DNA of 64,000 bases from NCBI RefSeq assembly GCF_029338175.1, contig NZ_CP119862.1:620001-684000 (forward strand), read 5' to 3'. Each line of letters opens with the position of its first letter. The first letter of the stretch is position 1. This DNA comes from Citrobacter enshiensis. GTDB lineage: Bacteria > Pseudomonadota > Gammaproteobacteria > Enterobacterales > Enterobacteriaceae. Made by a program: the position numbers and the translations under genes. Of this stretch, positions 45,754 to 56,349 are shown one piece after another. Below the pieces are notes generated by a model. It worked only from the letters and a program-made list of their open reading frames with translations, searched no databases and was not told where the DNA came from.

Positions 45754-48594
45754 ATGAAGCCGCTCTCTTCACCATTACAGCAGTACTGGCAGACCGTTGT
45801 TGAGCACCTGCCAGCAGCAATCTCAGAGGCGACGCCGAGTGTTCAGGCGAAGTCAGTACTTACATTCAGCGATTTTGTTCGGGACAGCGTTATTGCGCAT
45901 CCCGAATGGCTTGCTGAGCTGGAAAGCGCTTCGCCGCAGGCCGACGAGTGGCAACATTACGCGGCCTGGTTGCAGGAGGCACTGGCGCAGGTCGATGACG
46001 AAGCTACGCTGATGCGGGAGCTCCGGATGTTTCGCCGTCGCATGATGGTACGTATCGCCTGGGCGCAGGCGCTGCGGCTTGTGGAAGAAGAGAGTATTTT
46101 GCAGCAATTAAGCCATCTGGCTGAAACGCTGATCATTGCCGCGCGGGACTGGCTGTACGCCGCCTGTTGCCGTGAGTGGGGAACCCCCTGCAACCAGAGT
46201 GGCGTCCCGCAGCCGCTGCTGATTTTAGGAATGGGAAAACTGGGCGGCGGCGAGCTGAATTTTTCCTCCGATATCGACCTGATTTTTGCCTGGCCGGAGC
46301 ACGGTTCCACGCAAGGCGGGCGACGTGAGCTGGATAACGCGCAGTTCTTCACGCGGATGGGGCAACGACTCATTAAGGTGCTGGATCAACCCACGCAGGA
46401 TGGTTTTGTTTACCGTGTGGACATGCGTCTGCGTCCGTTTGGCGACAGCGGCCCGCTGGTGTTGAGTTTTGCCGCGCTGGAAGATTATTACCAGGAGCAG
46501 GGGCGTGACTGGGAACGCTATGCGATGGTTAAAGCGCGGATCATGGGCGATACCGATGGCGTCTATGTTGACGAATTGCGGGCTATGCTGCGGCCTTTCG
46601 TCTTCCGCCGCTACATCGACTTCAGTGTGATCCAGTCTCTGAGAAACATGAAGGGCATGATTGCCCGTGAAGTTCGCCGCCGGGGTCTGAAAGACAATAT
46701 CAAACTCGGCGCGGGCGGCATTCGCGAAATCGAATTTATTGTCCAGGTATTCCAGCTCATTCGCGGTGGTCGCGAACCTTCGCTGCAGTCACGTTCCCTT
46801 TTACCTACGTTGAATGCGATTGCCGCGCTGCATCTGCTGTCTGAGAACGACGCGGAACAGTTGCGCATCGCTTATCTCTTCCTGCGCCGCCTGGAAAATC
46901 TGCTGCAAAGCATCAATGATGAACAAACGCAGACACTGCCGGGGGATGAGCTGAATCGGGCGCGTCTGGCGTGGGGAATGGATGCGGATGACTGGTCGCA
47001 GCTCACCGACGAGCTGGACGGTCATATGGCGAATGTGCGCCGGGTGTTTAATGAGTTGATTGGCGATGACGAAACCGAGACGCAGGAAGAGTCATTGTCG
47101 GAACAGTGGCGCGAACTGTGGCAGGATACGCTACAGGAAGATGATTCCACGCCAGTACTGGCCCATCTTACCGATGAAGGACGGGGACGCGTGCTGGCGC
47201 TGATTGCTGATTTTCGCAAAGAGCTGGATAAACGCCCCATTGGCCCGCGCGGCCGTCAGGTCCTCGATCATCTGATGCCGCATCTGCTCAGCGACGTCTG
47301 TTCCCGTGAAGACGCCTCCGTGCCGCTGTCGCGTATTACGCCGTTGCTGGTGAGCATTGTAACCCGCACCACCTACCTCGAATTGCTGAGCGAATTCCCG
47401 GGGGCGCTAAAACATCTGATCTCGCTTTGCGCCGCCTCCCCGATGGTCGCCAGCCAACTGGCGCGCTACCCACTGTTGCTCGACGAACTGCTCGACCCGA
47501 ACACGCTGTATCAGCCGACCGCCACGGACGCTTACCGTGATGAGTTGCGTCAGTACCTGCTGCGCGTGCCGGAAGATGACGAAGAGCAGCAGCTGGAAGC
47601 GTTGCGGCAGTTTAAGCAAACTCAACTGCTGCGAATCGCGGCGGCGGATATTGCGGGCACGTTGCCGGTGATGAAAGTCAGCGACCATTTGACCTGGCTG
47701 GCGGAAGCCATCATTGACGCCGTGGTACAACAGGCGTGGACGCAAATGGTGGCGCGTTACGGCCAGCCGACGCATCTGAGCGAGCGCCAGGGGCGAGGAT
47801 TTGCCGTGGTCGGTTACGGTAAGCTGGGCGGCTGGGAACTCGGCTACAGCTCCGATCTGGATTTGATTTTCCTTCACGACTGTCCGATGGACGTGATGAC
47901 CGATGGCGAGCGCGAAATTGACGGCAGGCAGTTCTATCTGCGCCTGTCGCAGCGGATTATGCATCTGTTCAGCACCCGTACTTCTTCGGGTATTTTGTAT
48001 GAGGTGGATGCGCGATTACGCCCGTCCGGCGCGGCGGGAATGTTGGTAACTTCGGCCGAATCCTTCGCTGATTATCAGAAAAACGAAGCCTGGACGTGGG
48101 AACATCAGGCGCTGGTGCGTGCGCGCGTGGTGTATGGCGACCCGCAACTGGCTGTTCAGTTTGACGCCGTGCGGCGTACGATCATGACCCTCGTTCGCGA
48201 TGGCAAAACACTGCAAACCGACGTGCGTGAAATGCGTGAAAAGATGCGCGCGCATCTGGGGAATAAGCATCGCGACCGCTTTGATATCAAAGCTGACGAG
48301 GGCGGGATCACCGACATTGAGTTTATTACGCAATATCTGGTGCTGCGCTACGCGCATGAGAAGCCGAAGCTGACGCGTTGGTCGGATAATGTGCGTATTC
48401 TGGAACTGTTGGCGCAAAACGACATTATGGAAGAACAGGAAGCGCAGGCGCTGACCCTGGCCTACACCACGTTGCGTGACGAACTCCACCACCTGGCGTT
48501 GCAAGAGTTGCCGGGACACGTGGCGCAGACGTGTTTTAGCAAAGAGCGTGAACAGGTACGGGCTAGCTGGCAGAAGTGGCTGGTTGCCGAGTGA
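45754..48594 (+). CDS. glnE: Glutamine synthetase adenylyltransferase/adenylyl-removing enzyme
   Basis: The 946-residue bifunctional enzyme has two nucleotidyltransferase domains that adenylylate and deadenylylate Gln[21 protein letters not shown] near residue 157 (removing) and [20 protein letters not shown] near 686 (adding). PII (GlnB) controls the balance. Full length and intact. Confidence 0.98.
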   Translation: MKPLSSPLQQYWQTVVEHLPAAISEATPSVQAKSVLTFSDFVRDSVIAHPEWLAELESASPQADEWQHYAAWLQEALAQVDDEATLMRELRMFRRRMMVRIAWAQALRLVEEESILQQLSHLAETLIIAARDWLYAACCREWGTPCNQSGVPQPLLILGMGKLGGGELNFSSDIDLIFAWPEHGSTQGGRRELDNAQFFTRMGQRLIKVLDQPTQDGFVYRVDMRLRPFGDSGPLVLSFAALEDYYQEQGRDWERYAMVKARIMGDTDGVYVDELRAMLRPFVFRRYIDFSVIQSLRNMKGMIAREVRRRGLKDNIKLGAGGIREIEFIVQVFQLIRGGREPSLQSRSLLPTLNAIAALHLLSENDAEQLRIAYLFLRRLENLLQSINDEQTQTLPGDELNRARLAWGMDADDWSQLTDELDGHMANVRRVFNELIGDDETETQEESLSEQWRELWQDTLQEDDSTPVLAHLTDEGRGRVLALIADFRKELDKRPIGPRGRQVLDHLMPHLLSDVCSREDASVPLSRITPLLVSIVTRTTYLELLSEFPGALKHLISLCAASPMVASQLARYPLLLDELLDPNTLYQPTATDAYRDELRQYLLRVPEDDEEQQLEALRQFKQTQLLRIAAADIAGTLPVMKVSDHLTWLAEAIIDAVVQQAWTQMVARYGQPTHLSERQGRGFAVVGYGKLGGWELGYSSDLDLIFLHDCPMDVMTDGEREIDGRQFYLRLSQRIMHLFSTRTSSGILYEVDARLRPSGAAGMLVTSAESFADYQKNEAWTWEHQALVRARVVYGDPQLAVQFDAVRRTIMTLVRDGKTLQTDVREMREKMRAHLGNKHRDRFDIKADEGGITDIEFITQYLVLRYAHEKPKLTRWSDNVRILELLAQNDIMEEQEAQALTLAYTTLRDELHHLALQELPGHVAQTCFSKEREQVRASWQKWLVAE

Positions 48595-48641
48595 AGTGTG
48601 ATATTATCGCGCGCAAATTTTGAATCTCTCAGGAGACAGGA

Positions 48642-50075
48642 ATGAAAGTAACGCTGCCAGAGTTTGAACGTGCAGGAGTCATGGTTGTTGGTGACGTGAT
48701 GCTGGATCGCTACTGGTACGGGCCGACCAGCCGTATTTCACCGGAAGCGCCAGTACCCGTCGTCAAAGTGGACACCATTGAGGAACGTCCAGGTGGCGCG
48801 GCTAACGTGGCGATGAACATTGCGTCCCTGGGGGCTAATTCACGTCTGGTCGGACTGACCGGAATTGATGATGCCGCGCGTGCGCTCAGCAAAACGCTGG
48901 CTGAGGTGAATGTGAAATGCGACTTTGTTTCTGTCCCGACGCATCCCACCATCACCAAACTGCGCGTACTTTCGCGAAATCAGCAACTGATTCGCCTGGA
49001 CTTTGAAGAAGGCTTTGAGGGTGTCGATCCACAACCGCTGCATGATCGCATTAGTCAGGCGCTGGGCTCGATTGGCGCGCTGGTACTGTCTGATTATGCG
49101 AAAGGCGCGCTGGCCAGCGTTCAGCAGATGATCGCGCTGGCGCGCAAAGCGGGCGTACCGGTATTGATCGACCCGAAAGGCACCGACTTTGAACGCTACC
49201 GTGGCGCGACGCTGCTGACTCCGAATCTGTCAGAATTTGAAGCGGTGGCCGGTAAGTGTAAAAGCGAAGAAGAGCTTGTCACTCGCGGCATGAAAGTGAT
49301 TGCAGATTTCGATCTCTCCGCGCTGCTGGTGACGCGTTCTGAGCAAGGGATGACGTTGTTGCAGCCGGGCAAAGCGCCGCTGCATATGCCGACTCAGGCG
49401 CAGGAAGTGTATGACGTCACCGGTGCGGGTGATACGGTGATTGGTGTACTGGCGGCGACGCTGGCGGCAGGAAAATCGCTGGAAGAAGCCTGTTACTTCG
49501 CCAACGCGGCGGCAGGCGTGGTCGTCGGTAAGCTGGGGACATCCACCGTTTCGCCCATCGAACTGGAAAATGCCGTACGCGGTCGTGCCGACACGGGCTT
49601 TGGCGTGATGACTGAAAATGAGCTGAAGCAGGCCGTCGCCAGCGCGCGTAAGCGCGGCGAGAAAGTGGTAATGACCAACGGTGTCTTCGATATCCTGCAT
49701 GCCGGACACGTTTCTTATCTGGCGAATGCGCGCAAGTTGGGCGACCGTCTGATTGTTGCGGTCAACAGCGATGCGTCGACTAAACGTCTGAAAGGCGAAA
49801 CGCGTCCGGTCAATCCGCTCGAACAACGCATGATCGTATTGGGCGCGCTGGAAGCCGTCGACTGGGTGGTCTCTTTTGAAGAAGATACCCCGCAGCGTCT
49901 GATTGCAGGCGTACTGCCGGATCTGCTGGTGAAAGGCGGCGACTACAAACCGGAAGAGATTGCGGGCAGTGAAGAGGTTTGGGCTAACGGTGGCGAAGTG
50001 TTGGTGCTGAACTTCGAAGACGGTTGTTCCACGACCAACATCATCAAAAAAATCCAGAAAGACAGCGACAAGTAA
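48642..50075 (+). CDS. hldE: Bifunctional heptose kinase/ADP-heptose synthase
   Basis: The 477-residue enzyme makes ADP-glycero-manno-heptose for LPS inner core. The N-terminal PfkB kinase phosphorylates at C1 ([12 protein letters not shown]; catalytic [11 protein letters not shown] near residue 264). The C-terminal nucleotidyltransferase has [16 protein letters not shown] (HxGH). 47 bases after glnE with AGGAGAC as binding site. Intact. Confidence 0.98.
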   Translation: MKVTLPEFERAGVMVVGDVMLDRYWYGPTSRISPEAPVPVVKVDTIEERPGGAANVAMNIASLGANSRLVGLTGIDDAARALSKTLAEVNVKCDFVSVPTHPTITKLRVLSRNQQLIRLDFEEGFEGVDPQPLHDRISQALGSIGALVLSDYAKGALASVQQMIALARKAGVPVLIDPKGTDFERYRGATLLTPNLSEFEAVAGKCKSEEELVTRGMKVIADFDLSALLVTRSEQGMTLLQPGKAPLHMPTQAQEVYDVTGAGDTVIGVLAATLAAGKSLEEACYFANAAAGVVVGKLGTSTVSPIELENAVRGRADTGFGVMTENELKQAVASARKRGEKVVMTNGVFDILHAGHVSYLANARKLGDRLIVAVNSDASTKRLKGETRPVNPLEQRMIVLGALEAVDWVVSFEEDTPQRLIAGVLPDLLVKGGDYKPEEIAGSEEVWANGGEVLVLNFEDGCSTTNIIKKIQKDSDK

Positions 50076-50111
50076 TTGATCCGCCAGTAAGTTAAGCGGC
50101 GCTGTAATCAC

Positions 50112-50154
50112 CTTATCAGGTCTGTGAGCCATTGTGCGATGCAGGCCTGATAAG
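50112..50154. repeat. REP-like palindrome after hldE
   Basis: CTTATCAGG (50112-50120) and CCTGATAAG (50146-50154) are perfect inverted arms, the usual REP tail motif. Confidence 0.7.
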
Positions 50155-50321
50155 CGTCACGTTCCCATTTCTTCCCATCACTTTACATTTCCTGGCAAAG
50201 TGTGACTTCCGGCAGGTGATTTGCGCACATAATGTGCAAAGACTTTGCGCCCAGAAGCGAATACTGGAATCAGAAAAAGCATATGGCCTTATCAGAAATT
50301 CGTTAACTGGAGGGTATGCTC

Positions 50322-50525
50322 ATGAACAACAATAATGTGTATTCGTTGAACAACTTCGATTTTCTGGCCCGTAGCTTTGCCAGAATGCAGGCTGAAGGTC
50401 GCCCTGTCGATATCCATGCCGTCACCGGAAACATGGATGAGGAGCACCGTAGCTGGTTCTGCAAGCGCTACGCGCTTTACTGCCAACAGGCAACACGAGC
50501 AAAAAAATTAGAACTCGAACACTGA
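50322..50525 (+). CDS. glgS: Surface composition regulator GlgS (ScoR)
   Basis: The 67-residue helical protein ([20 protein letters not shown] ... [10 protein letters not shown]) affects motility, biofilm and glycogen in E. coli. ATG 50322 follows GGAGG at eight bases; an ATG six bases earlier is also in frame. In E. coli it is RpoS and cAMP-CRP dependent; I could not mark those sites with certainty. Confidence 0.92.
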   Translation: MNNNNVYSLNNFDFLARSFARMQAEGRPVDIHAVTGNMDEEHRSWFCKRYALYCQQATRAKKLELEH

Positions 50526-50562
50526 AAAAAGAAACGGGCCCATCGGCCCGTTTCTTTTTTTA
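50525..50562. terminator. Strong bidirectional terminator between glgS and ubiK
   Basis: GAAACGGGCC-CATC-GGCCCGTTTC (50531-50554) has a perfect ten-pair stem, with A-run before and T-run after, serving both convergent genes. Confidence 0.92.
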
Positions 50563-50856
50563 CTCTTGAGTATCCACTGGCGGGATGGCGGGCGCAGGTT
50601 TGACGTCGACAGGCGACTGGCGCGTTTCCAGTTCGCTGAGGCGCTGCTCAAGCAGTGCCAGCTTTTCACGGGTACGCAGTAACACCTGAGTCTGCACGTC
50701 GAACTCTTCGCGGCTCACCAGATCGAGACGCGTCAGCTGTGATTGCAGCGTTTGACGGATTTTCTTCTCGACATCTTCCCCGAACTCCCGGATCCCTTTC
50801 GGCATCGACTCGTGAACCTGGCGAGCGATTTGCTCAATTTTTTTCGGGTCAATCAT
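50560..50856 (-). CDS. ubiK: Ubiquinone biosynthesis accessory factor UbiK
   Basis: The 98-residue product ([20 protein letters not shown] ...) has a BMFP-type amphipathic N-terminus and a C-terminal coiled coil ([20 protein letters not shown]), ending in a Pro-rich tail. It assists UbiJ-containing Ubi complex. ATG 50856 was chosen over the longer open frame to match the family. Confidence 0.94.
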   Translation of the reverse strand: MIDPKKIEQIARQVHESMPKGIREFGEDVEKKIRQTLQSQLTRLDLVSREEFDVQTQVLLRTREKLALLEQRLSELETRQSPVDVKPAPAIPPVDTQE

Positions 50857-50992
50857 TATGGTTTCCCTGAACTGGTAAGTGTTGAGGCACATTGTAGTGC
50901 GATCTGCGTGAGGCATAAACCAGAATTGTGTGACCTGTGGCTGAGTAAAGGCGTTGATGAAGGTAATCAATAGCGTTATAGTTATCTCGCTT

Positions 50993-51263
50993 ATTCTCAG
51001 GGCGGGGCGAAATTCCCCACCGGCGGTAAATCAGCGATGTCCAAAAGATTTCGCGTTGCAGCAAGGCGGCAACTAAGCGAATTTCCAGGAACATAGATAG
51101 CTATGTGACTGGGATGAGCGAAGGCAGCCAACGCCGCTGCGGCGTGAAAGATGAAGGACAGGTTGAAAGCCCGCGAGCGCTTTGGGTGCAAACTCAAAGG
51201 TCAGCAGATCCGGTGTAATTCCGGAGCCGACGGTTAGAGTCCGGATGGGAGAGAGTAACGATC
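50993..51263 (+). promoter_or_regulatory. FMN riboswitch (RFN element) of ribB, enlarged by an ERIC insert
   Basis: Conserved RFN blocks are all present: TTCTCAGGGCGGGGCGAAAT, TCCCCACCGGCGGTAAAT, AGCCCGCGAGCGC, GTCAGCAGATCCGGTG, and CCGACGGTTAGAGTCCGGAT followed by GGGAGAGAGTAACG. The stem between GGTAAAT and AGCCCGCGAGC, short in E. coli as I recall it, carries an ERIC repeat of about 123 bases here. FMN binding would repress ribB by favouring the downstream terminator. Confidence 0.95.
51038..51160. repeat. ERIC (IRU) element inside the riboswitch
   Basis: Ends TGTCC/GGACA. Within it are the ERIC hallmarks TTGCAGCAAGGCGGCAACTA, GCGAATTTCCAGGAACATAG, CTATGTGACTGGGATGAGCG and CAGCCAACGC; these match the classical ERIC primer sites with a few changes. 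The centre (ACATAG-ATAG-CTATGT) is a perfect palindrome. Length about 123 bases, close to the canonical 127. Confidence 0.9.
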
Positions 51264-51297
51264 CAGCCGGGCATGGACCCGCTCACGTTATTTTTTT
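51256..51297 (+). terminator. Riboswitch expression-platform terminator
   Basis: TAACG and CGTTA enclose an inner CGGG-CATGGA-CCCG hairpin, followed by seven T, 69 bases before ribB. It should form when FMN is bound. Confidence 0.75.
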
Positions 51298-51365
51298 GCC
51301 GCATTGCGGTACTCCTAAGACTGCCCTGATTCTGGTAACCATAATTTTAGTGAGGTTTTTTTACC

Positions 51366-52019
51366 ATGAATCAGACGCTACTTTCCTCTTTTGGTACGCC
51401 TTTTGACCGTGTCGAACACGCTCTGTCCGCGCTGCGCGAAGGACGCGGAGTGATGGTGCTTGACGACGAAGATCGTGAAAACGAAGGCGATATGATTTTC
51501 CCTGCCGAAACGATGACCGTTGAGCAGATGGCATTGACCATCCGTCATGGTAGCGGCATCGTTTGCCTGTGCATCACGGAAGATCGCCGCAAGCAGCTTG
51601 AACTGCCTATGATGGTGGAAAATAACACCAGCGCTTATGGCACGGGCTTTACGGTGACGATTGAAGCCGCTGAAGGCGTGACCACCGGTGTTTCTGCGGC
51701 CGACCGCATTACCACCGTGCGCGCTGCCATTGCCGACGGCGCTAAACCTTCTGACCTCAACCGTCCGGGGCACGTTTTCCCGCTGCGCGCTCAGGCAGGT
51801 GGGGTGTTGACTCGCGGCGGTCATACGGAAGCGACAATCGACCTGGTGACGCTGGCGGGTTTTAAACCTGCAGGCGTTCTGTGTGAACTGACCAACGATG
51901 ACGGCACAATGGCGCGCGCGCCGGAATGCATCAAGTTTGCGGGTGAACACAATATGGCCGTCGTCACCATTGAAGATTTGGTGGCTTACCGCCAGGCGCA
52001 CGCGCGTAAGGCCAGCTGA
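51366..52019 (+). CDS. ribB: 3,4-dihydroxy-2-butanone 4-phosphate synthase
   Basis: The 217-residue enzyme converts ribulose 5-phosphate to DHBP for riboflavin. The acidic catalytic loop [28 protein letters not shown] and [20 protein letters not shown] are intact. Monofunctional (no RibA part). Controlled by the upstream FMN riboswitch. Confidence 0.98.
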   Translation: MNQTLLSSFGTPFDRVEHALSALREGRGVMVLDDEDRENEGDMIFPAETMTVEQMALTIRHGSGIVCLCITEDRRKQLELPMMVENNTSAYGTGFTVTIEAAEGVTTGVSAADRITTVRAAIADGAKPSDLNRPGHVFPLRAQAGGVLTRGGHTEATIDLVTLAGFKPAGVLCELTNDDGTMARAPECIKFAGEHNMAVVTIEDLVAYRQAHARKAS

Positions 52020-52060
52020 CTGGCGTGCCACCACCAGGGTGGTAGTACGCGATGAAAGAA

Positions 52061-52092
52061 ACCGAAGCCAGTTTACTGACTTCGGTTTTTTG
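52061..52092 (+). terminator. ribB terminator
   Basis: ACCGAAG (52061-52067) and CTTCGGT (52080-52086) form the stem, followed by TTTTTGTTTTT, 42 bases after ribB. Confidence 0.88.
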
Positions 52093-52301
52093 TTTTTATC
52101 GGTTCGAAAAAATACACCGTTTATCCCACAGACGTTAATTTTGCAGACGGTCTGGCCTTTAATAAAAGGCCAATCTTTTTCTCTATGATCAAAATCATAT
52201 TCTCAATTTCATACTGTGCCAGTATATGAATATACCTAAAGATAGGTATGTAAAATTTTAACGTTAAATGTTTGGCAATGTTAAATTTTAAGGGTAAAAG
52301 G

Positions 52302-52478
52302 ATGTTTATCGCCTGGTATTGGATTGTATTAATTGTTCTTGTCGTCGTAGGTTATTTTTGCCATATGAAACGTTATTGCAGAGCGTTCAGACAAGACAGG
52401 GACGCGCTGCTCGAGGCTCGCAACAAGCTATTTCGCCGCACAGGTGAAGATAGTCGTGTTGCCAGGGACCAGGAATAA
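52302..52478 (+). CDS. Small single-pass membrane protein
   Basis: The 58-residue product starts MFIAWYWIVLIVLVVVGYFC, one membrane helix, then a basic cytoplasmic tail (HMKRYCRAFRQDRDALLEAR, NKLFRRTGEDSRVARDQE). I start at ATG 52302 behind AAAAGG; the frame opens at 52272. The 282 bases from ribB to here otherwise hold only the ribB terminator and AT-rich sequence. Family not recognised; may be a stress-linked small protein. Confidence 0.6.
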   Translation: MFIAWYWIVLIVLVVVGYFCHMKRYCRAFRQDRDALLEARNKLFRRTGEDSRVARDQE

Positions 52479-52512
52479 CTTTTATTCTCATATTTTCTTG
52501 ATGGGAAAGCAT

Positions 52513-52541
52513 GATGTTGTCCTGAATATGAGGACAACATC
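52513..52541. terminator. Perfect 11-bp hairpin between convergent genes
   Basis: GATGTTGTCCT and AGGACAACATC flank a seven-base loop. No T-run on either side, so termination is only suggested by the convergent position. Confidence 0.4.
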
Positions 52542-52551
52542 TGCGGTTGCG

Positions 52552-53325
52552 TTACCCGATTCCCATCGATTGAAGTATCACCAGACTGAGTCCCATCACC
52601 GACATCCCACACAGAACGCCGTAGCTGGGGTTATTATTAGGGTCGATCTCTTTTGCCAGGGGCATTAATTCATCTACGGATAACGCCACCATAATTCCCG
52701 CCACCGCAGCCATAATCGACGCCATTACGACAGGCGAAATCAAACTGCCCAGAATTAACCAGGCTAATATGCCGCCGAGAATTTCCGCCATACCGGAAAT
52801 CCCTGCCCAGAAAATGGCCGTACGTTTTGAACCTGTTGCGGCATAAACCGGCCCGGCAACCGCTAAACCTTCGGGAATATTGTGTAAGGCGACGGCCAGA
52901 GCAATCCCGAAGCCCAGTTCAAGATTGCTGCTGGCGGTAACAAACGTCGCAATCCCTTCCGGAAAATTGTGCAGACTGATGCCCAGCGTCAATAAGATGG
53001 CGGTGCGTTTAATGGAACCAGGCAGCGGCCGCGTTGTTTTTTGTACTAAATCTTGCGGATGGGCGTGGGGAAGCAGGCGATCCAGCCCGAAGTAACCCAA
53101 CAGCCCCGTAATAAACATGCCGTAGCCTAAGAGGGGGGACATTCCTTCCGCTGCCAGCGCAGCCGGCAGCATTTCCATCAGCGAGATAAGCAGCATGATG
53201 CCTGCCGCGAATCCCAGCGAAAACGCCAGCACGCGATTAGAGGGTTTTTGTCCCAGCACGCCAAGAAAGGCGCCAATAAAAGTGGCGGCACCCGCCAATA
53301 AGGTCAGAATTAAAGGTACTGACAT
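52552..53325 (-). CDS. zupT: Zinc/divalent metal transporter ZupT
   Basis: The 257-residue ZIP-family importer for Zn, Fe and other metals has eight membrane helices and metal-binding HNFPEG and HNIPEG motifs in helices IV and V. Start ATG 53325 ([20 protein letters not shown]) follows AAGGAG; the longer open frame is not conserved. Confidence 0.97.
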   Translation of the reverse strand: MSVPLILTLLAGAATFIGAFLGVLGQKPSNRVLAFSLGFAAGIMLLISLMEMLPAALAAEGMSPLLGYGMFITGLLGYFGLDRLLPHAHPQDLVQKTTRPLPGSIKRTAILLTLGISLHNFPEGIATFVTASSNLELGFGIALAVALHNIPEGLAVAGPVYAATGSKRTAIFWAGISGMAEILGGILAWLILGSLISPVVMASIMAAVAGIMVALSVDELMPLAKEIDPNNNPSYGVLCGMSVMGLSLVILQSMGIG

Positions 53326-53440
53326 CGACAACTCCTTATGATTCTGCTGTCCGGACCTGACCTTCAAAATAACTGATGATCTTCATCATGGTTATCTGAG
53401 TTCTTCAACTACCGAAAAAGCGTATTGTGAGGATATCAAA

Positions 53441-54256
53441 ATGACCTCCCTGAGTAAGGATATCATCATGTCTTCAACGCGTATGCCAGCATTGTTTTTG
53501 GGTCACGGCAGTCCAATGAATGTTCTGGAAGATAACGTCTATACCCGCGCCTGGCGGCACCTGGGGGAGGTAATACCGCGTCCGAAAGCGATTGTGGTGG
53601 TATCGGCTCACTGGTTCACCCGCGGGACCGGCGTGACGGCAATGGAAGCCCCGAAAACCATTCATGATTTTGGCGGTTTTCCACAGGCGCTTTACGATAC
53701 CCACTATCCGGCGCCCGGTTCGCCAGAGTTGGCGCAACGTCTGGTGGAGTTACTGTCTCCTGTTCCTGTTACGCTCGATAAAGAGGCCTGGGGCTTTGAC
53801 CATGGCTCCTGGGGGGTGCTGATCAAGATGTATCCCAATGCGGATATCCCGATGGTGCAGCTAAGCATCGACAGCACAAAACCCGCCGCCTGGCATCTTG
53901 AAATGGGGCGTAAACTGGCGGCACTGCGCGATGAAGGCATTATGCTGGTCGCCAGCGGTAACGTGGTGCACAACCTGCGTACGGCGCGCTGGCACGGCGA
54001 GAATACACCGTACCCGTGGGCGACATCATTCAATGACTATGTGAAGGCGAATCTGACGTGGCAGGGACCCGTTGAGCAGCATCCGCTGGTCAACTATCTC
54101 GAGCATGAAGGAGGTTCGTTGTCGAATCCAACGCCGGATCACTACCTGCCGCTACTGTATGTGTTAGGTGCGTGGGATGGTAAGGAGCCTGTGTCGATAC
54201 CGGTGGATGGGATTGAGATGGGCAGTCTGAGTATGTTGTCGGTACAGGTGGGATAA
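53441..54256 (+). CDS. ygiD: 4,5-DOPA dioxygenase extradiol (YgiD/LigB family)
   Basis: The 271-residue ring-cleaving dioxygenase family member has metal ligands in FLGHGSPMNVL (His), VVSAHWFT and WGFDHGSWGVL. E. coli YgiD makes betalamic acid-type products from L-DOPA in vitro; physiological role unclear. Length matches K-12. Divergent from zupT over 115 bases. Confidence 0.94.
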   Translation: MTSLSKDIIMSSTRMPALFLGHGSPMNVLEDNVYTRAWRHLGEVIPRPKAIVVVSAHWFTRGTGVTAMEAPKTIHDFGGFPQALYDTHYPAPGSPELAQRLVELLSPVPVTLDKEAWGFDHGSWGVLIKMYPNADIPMVQLSIDSTKPAAWHLEMGRKLAALRDEGIMLVASGNVVHNLRTARWHGENTPYPWATSFNDYVKANLTWQGPVEQHPLVNYLEHEGGSLSNPTPDHYLPLLYVLGAWDGKEPVSIPVDGIEMGSLSMLSVQVG

Positions 54257-54267
54257 ACGTGTGAAAC

Positions 54268-54287
54268 GCCCGGCGGTGACGCCGGGC
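54268..54287. terminator. Hairpin between convergent ygiD and ygiC
   Basis: GCCCGGCG-GTGA-CGCCGGGC is a perfect eight-pair stem with a tetraloop; T-run is weak. Confidence 0.55.
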
Positions 54288-54295
54288 TTGCCGTA

Positions 54296-55456
54296 TTACT
54301 CAACGAAAATATGTGGGTAGAAACGGGAAAGATCCTGAGTGATCAATGCTCTGTCTTCGCGAATGCCGATCCCGGCAGGTTGATCGTTAATCAACCAACT
54401 GCCGATCAACATGTAGCTGTCGCCAAATTTCGGCAACTGATAAAACTGTTGCACGATCATACCTTCTTCGCCGTACGGGCCTTCCGCTGCTTCGATCGTT
54501 TTACCGTTCTCAATGATCGAGACGTTGGCGCCTTCACGAGAGAAGATGGGCTTCACGACGAATTTTTCCATCTGCGGATGGTCATCTTCGGCGAAATACG
54601 CAGGCAGCAGGTTCGGATGGTTCGGGAACATTTCCCACAGCAACGGTAACAGTGCTTTGTTGGAGATGATACTTTTCCACGCCGGTTCCAGCCAGCGCAC
54701 GCCAGCATCTTCCAACTTGGTGGAGAACATTTCGCGCAGCATAAACTCCCACGGATAGAGCTTGAACAGGTTGGCAATAACCTGATCCTGTAAGTCCGTG
54801 AACTGACCTTTTTCACCGAGACCGATATCTTCGATGTGGAGGAATTCAGTGGCGATTTCGGCTTCGGCTGCACAATCCTGCAGGTATTGAATGGTACCGC
54901 GATCTTCAACAGTGTCGCGGCAGCAGGTTAAATGCAGCAGTTGAAAACCGTACTGCTCACGAAGTTCTGCAAAACGCTCGATCAGCTTTTCTTGCAGGCT
55001 ATTAAACTGATCGCTACCTTCCGGCAAGTTACCTGCATTGAGCTGATCTTCCAGCCAGATCCACTGGAAAAATGCCGCTTCATACAGCGAGGTCGGGGTA
55101 TCAGCGTTGTTCTCCAGCAGTTTGGGTTCACCGATGCCGTCCCACGCCAGATCGAGGCGGGAATAGAGCGAAGGCTGACGCGTCTGCCATGACTGGCGAA
55201 CAAATCCCCAGGTATGCTTCGGAATACGAAACTTCGTCATGAGTTCGTCGCTGGCGATGACCTTCTCAACGACTTTGAGGCACATCTGGTGCAGTTCGGC
55301 AGTGACCTCTTCCAGTTTCTCAACCTGGGCGAGCGTCAGCTTGTAGTAGGCGTCCTCACACCAGTAGGGCTCGCCGTACATGGTGTGAAAATTAAAACCG
55401 TACTCTGTGGCTTTGTCGCGCCAGTCCGGGCGCTCAGTAATACTGACTCTTTCCAT
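54296..55456 (-). CDS. ygiC: ATP-grasp protein YgiC (glutathionylspermidine synthase-like)
   Basis: The 386-residue protein resembles the synthetase half of Gss but lacks the amidase half. The C-terminal ATP-grasp has [20 protein letters not shown] and [20 protein letters not shown]. Actual substrate unknown. Last of tolC-ygiA/B-ygiC, five bases after ygiB. Confidence 0.93.
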   Translation of the reverse strand: MERVSITERPDWRDKATEYGFNFHTMYGEPYWCEDAYYKLTLAQVEKLEEVTAELHQMCLKVVEKVIASDELMTKFRIPKHTWGFVRQSWQTRQPSLYSRLDLAWDGIGEPKLLENNADTPTSLYEAAFFQWIWLEDQLNAGNLPEGSDQFNSLQEKLIERFAELREQYGFQLLHLTCCRDTVEDRGTIQYLQDCAAEAEIATEFLHIEDIGLGEKGQFTDLQDQVIANLFKLYPWEFMLREMFSTKLEDAGVRWLEPAWKSIISNKALLPLLWEMFPNHPNLLPAYFAEDDHPQMEKFVVKPIFSREGANVSIIENGKTIEAAEGPYGEEGMIVQQFYQLPKFGDSYMLIGSWLINDQPAGIGIREDRALITQDLSRFYPHIFVE

Positions 55457-55461
55457 TGGTA

Positions 55462-56133
55462 TCAGCCACCCATCGAACGCGTGGTGGTGCCGCTGGCGCT
55501 GCGCTGCATCGTGCTTTGTTTCGCCACAGATTCACCAAAGCCACCGCGTGTCACGGTTGATGTGGTTGCCGGTTTAGGCGCCATCGCCGTCTTCGGTACG
55601 GTCATGGTGCGGCCTGGCTGCGCGGCACCGTAGTTCTTGCCGCCAGCATCGGTATATTTACCGTAAGCTGGGCTGGCCGGGTTTTTCGAGCTAAACAGCG
55701 GCTGCTGCGCAAAGCCTGCGCCGCCGCCCATCATGCGGCCCATCATGTAACCGGCCATCAACGGCATCCAGAAGCTGCCGCTGGATTGTTGTGCCTGTGC
55801 CTGATTCTCTGGCGCCATACCTGCCTGAGCAGGCGCTTGCTGGCACTGGCCTTCGCCGAATTCGGCGATGCAATCTTCACGCGAGGCGTATTTTGGCGCG
55901 GTACGTTCTGCTTCTTTCACGGCATTGTTGAATGCCGTTGTACATTCCGCGCTTTTACCTGGATTCGCTGCAGAACAGTCGTCCGCATTTTGATAAAGCG
56001 AAACCGTTTCATCGGTTTGTTCACAACCCGCCAGCATAATGACCGCAGTGACAGCCAGTGCGACCGGCGTTAAATGGCGAGCGCTCCAGCTTTTGCGGAA
56101 CGAGGCGTGATGTATGGATTTTGTCCGTTTCAT
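55462..56133 (-). CDS. ygiB: DUF1190 lipoprotein-like protein YgiB
   Basis: The 223-residue product begins with a long basic leader and a membrane/signal segment ending in the lipobox-like [10 protein letters not shown], then repeated Cys-containing motifs ([34 protein letters not shown]) and a Gly/Met- and Ser/Thr-rich tail ([15 protein letters not shown]). DUF1190 family. Function unknown; cotranscribed with tolC. Confidence 0.9.
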   Translation of the reverse strand: MKRTKSIHHASFRKSWSARHLTPVALAVTAVIMLAGCEQTDETVSLYQNADDCSAANPGKSAECTTAFNNAVKEAERTAPKYASREDCIAEFGEGQCQQAPAQAGMAPENQAQAQQSSGSFWMPLMAGYMMGRMMGGGAGFAQQPLFSSKNPASPAYGKYTDAGGKNYGAAQPGRTMTVPKTAMAPKPATTSTVTRGGFGESVAKQSTMQRSASGTTTRSMGG

Positions 56134-56284
56134 TTTCGTCTTCCAGGACCCAGTGGTGAATATGGCAAATAATGCTCAGGATAGAGGATGGCTGGTCGAA
56201 AATGAAGCGAGAAGAGGCGAGAATGCGGGGAAATCGCGGGATCTTTACGTTGCCTTACGTTCGACCTGCCATTTAGCGCCAGCT

Positions 56285-56345
56285 GGCGCTGCGCTTCCCG
56301 AACCTACGCGTTTGTAGGCCCGGTAAGCAGAGCGCCATCGGCAAT
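56285..56345. repeat. REP-like sequence between ygiB and tolC
   Basis: The run around TAGGCCCGGTAAGC and GCGCCATCGGC, with GCGCCAGCTGGCGC just before, is of REP/BIME character. No gene is seen in the 216-base gap; the short ygiA frame is not convincing. Confidence 0.45.
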
Positions 56346-56349
56346 ATCA

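Noticed and set aside
47407-47964. Minus-strand frame within glnE (and similar ones at 48016-48519, 49230-50132)
   Set aside because: Antisense shadows of high-GC conserved genes without ribosome binding sites.
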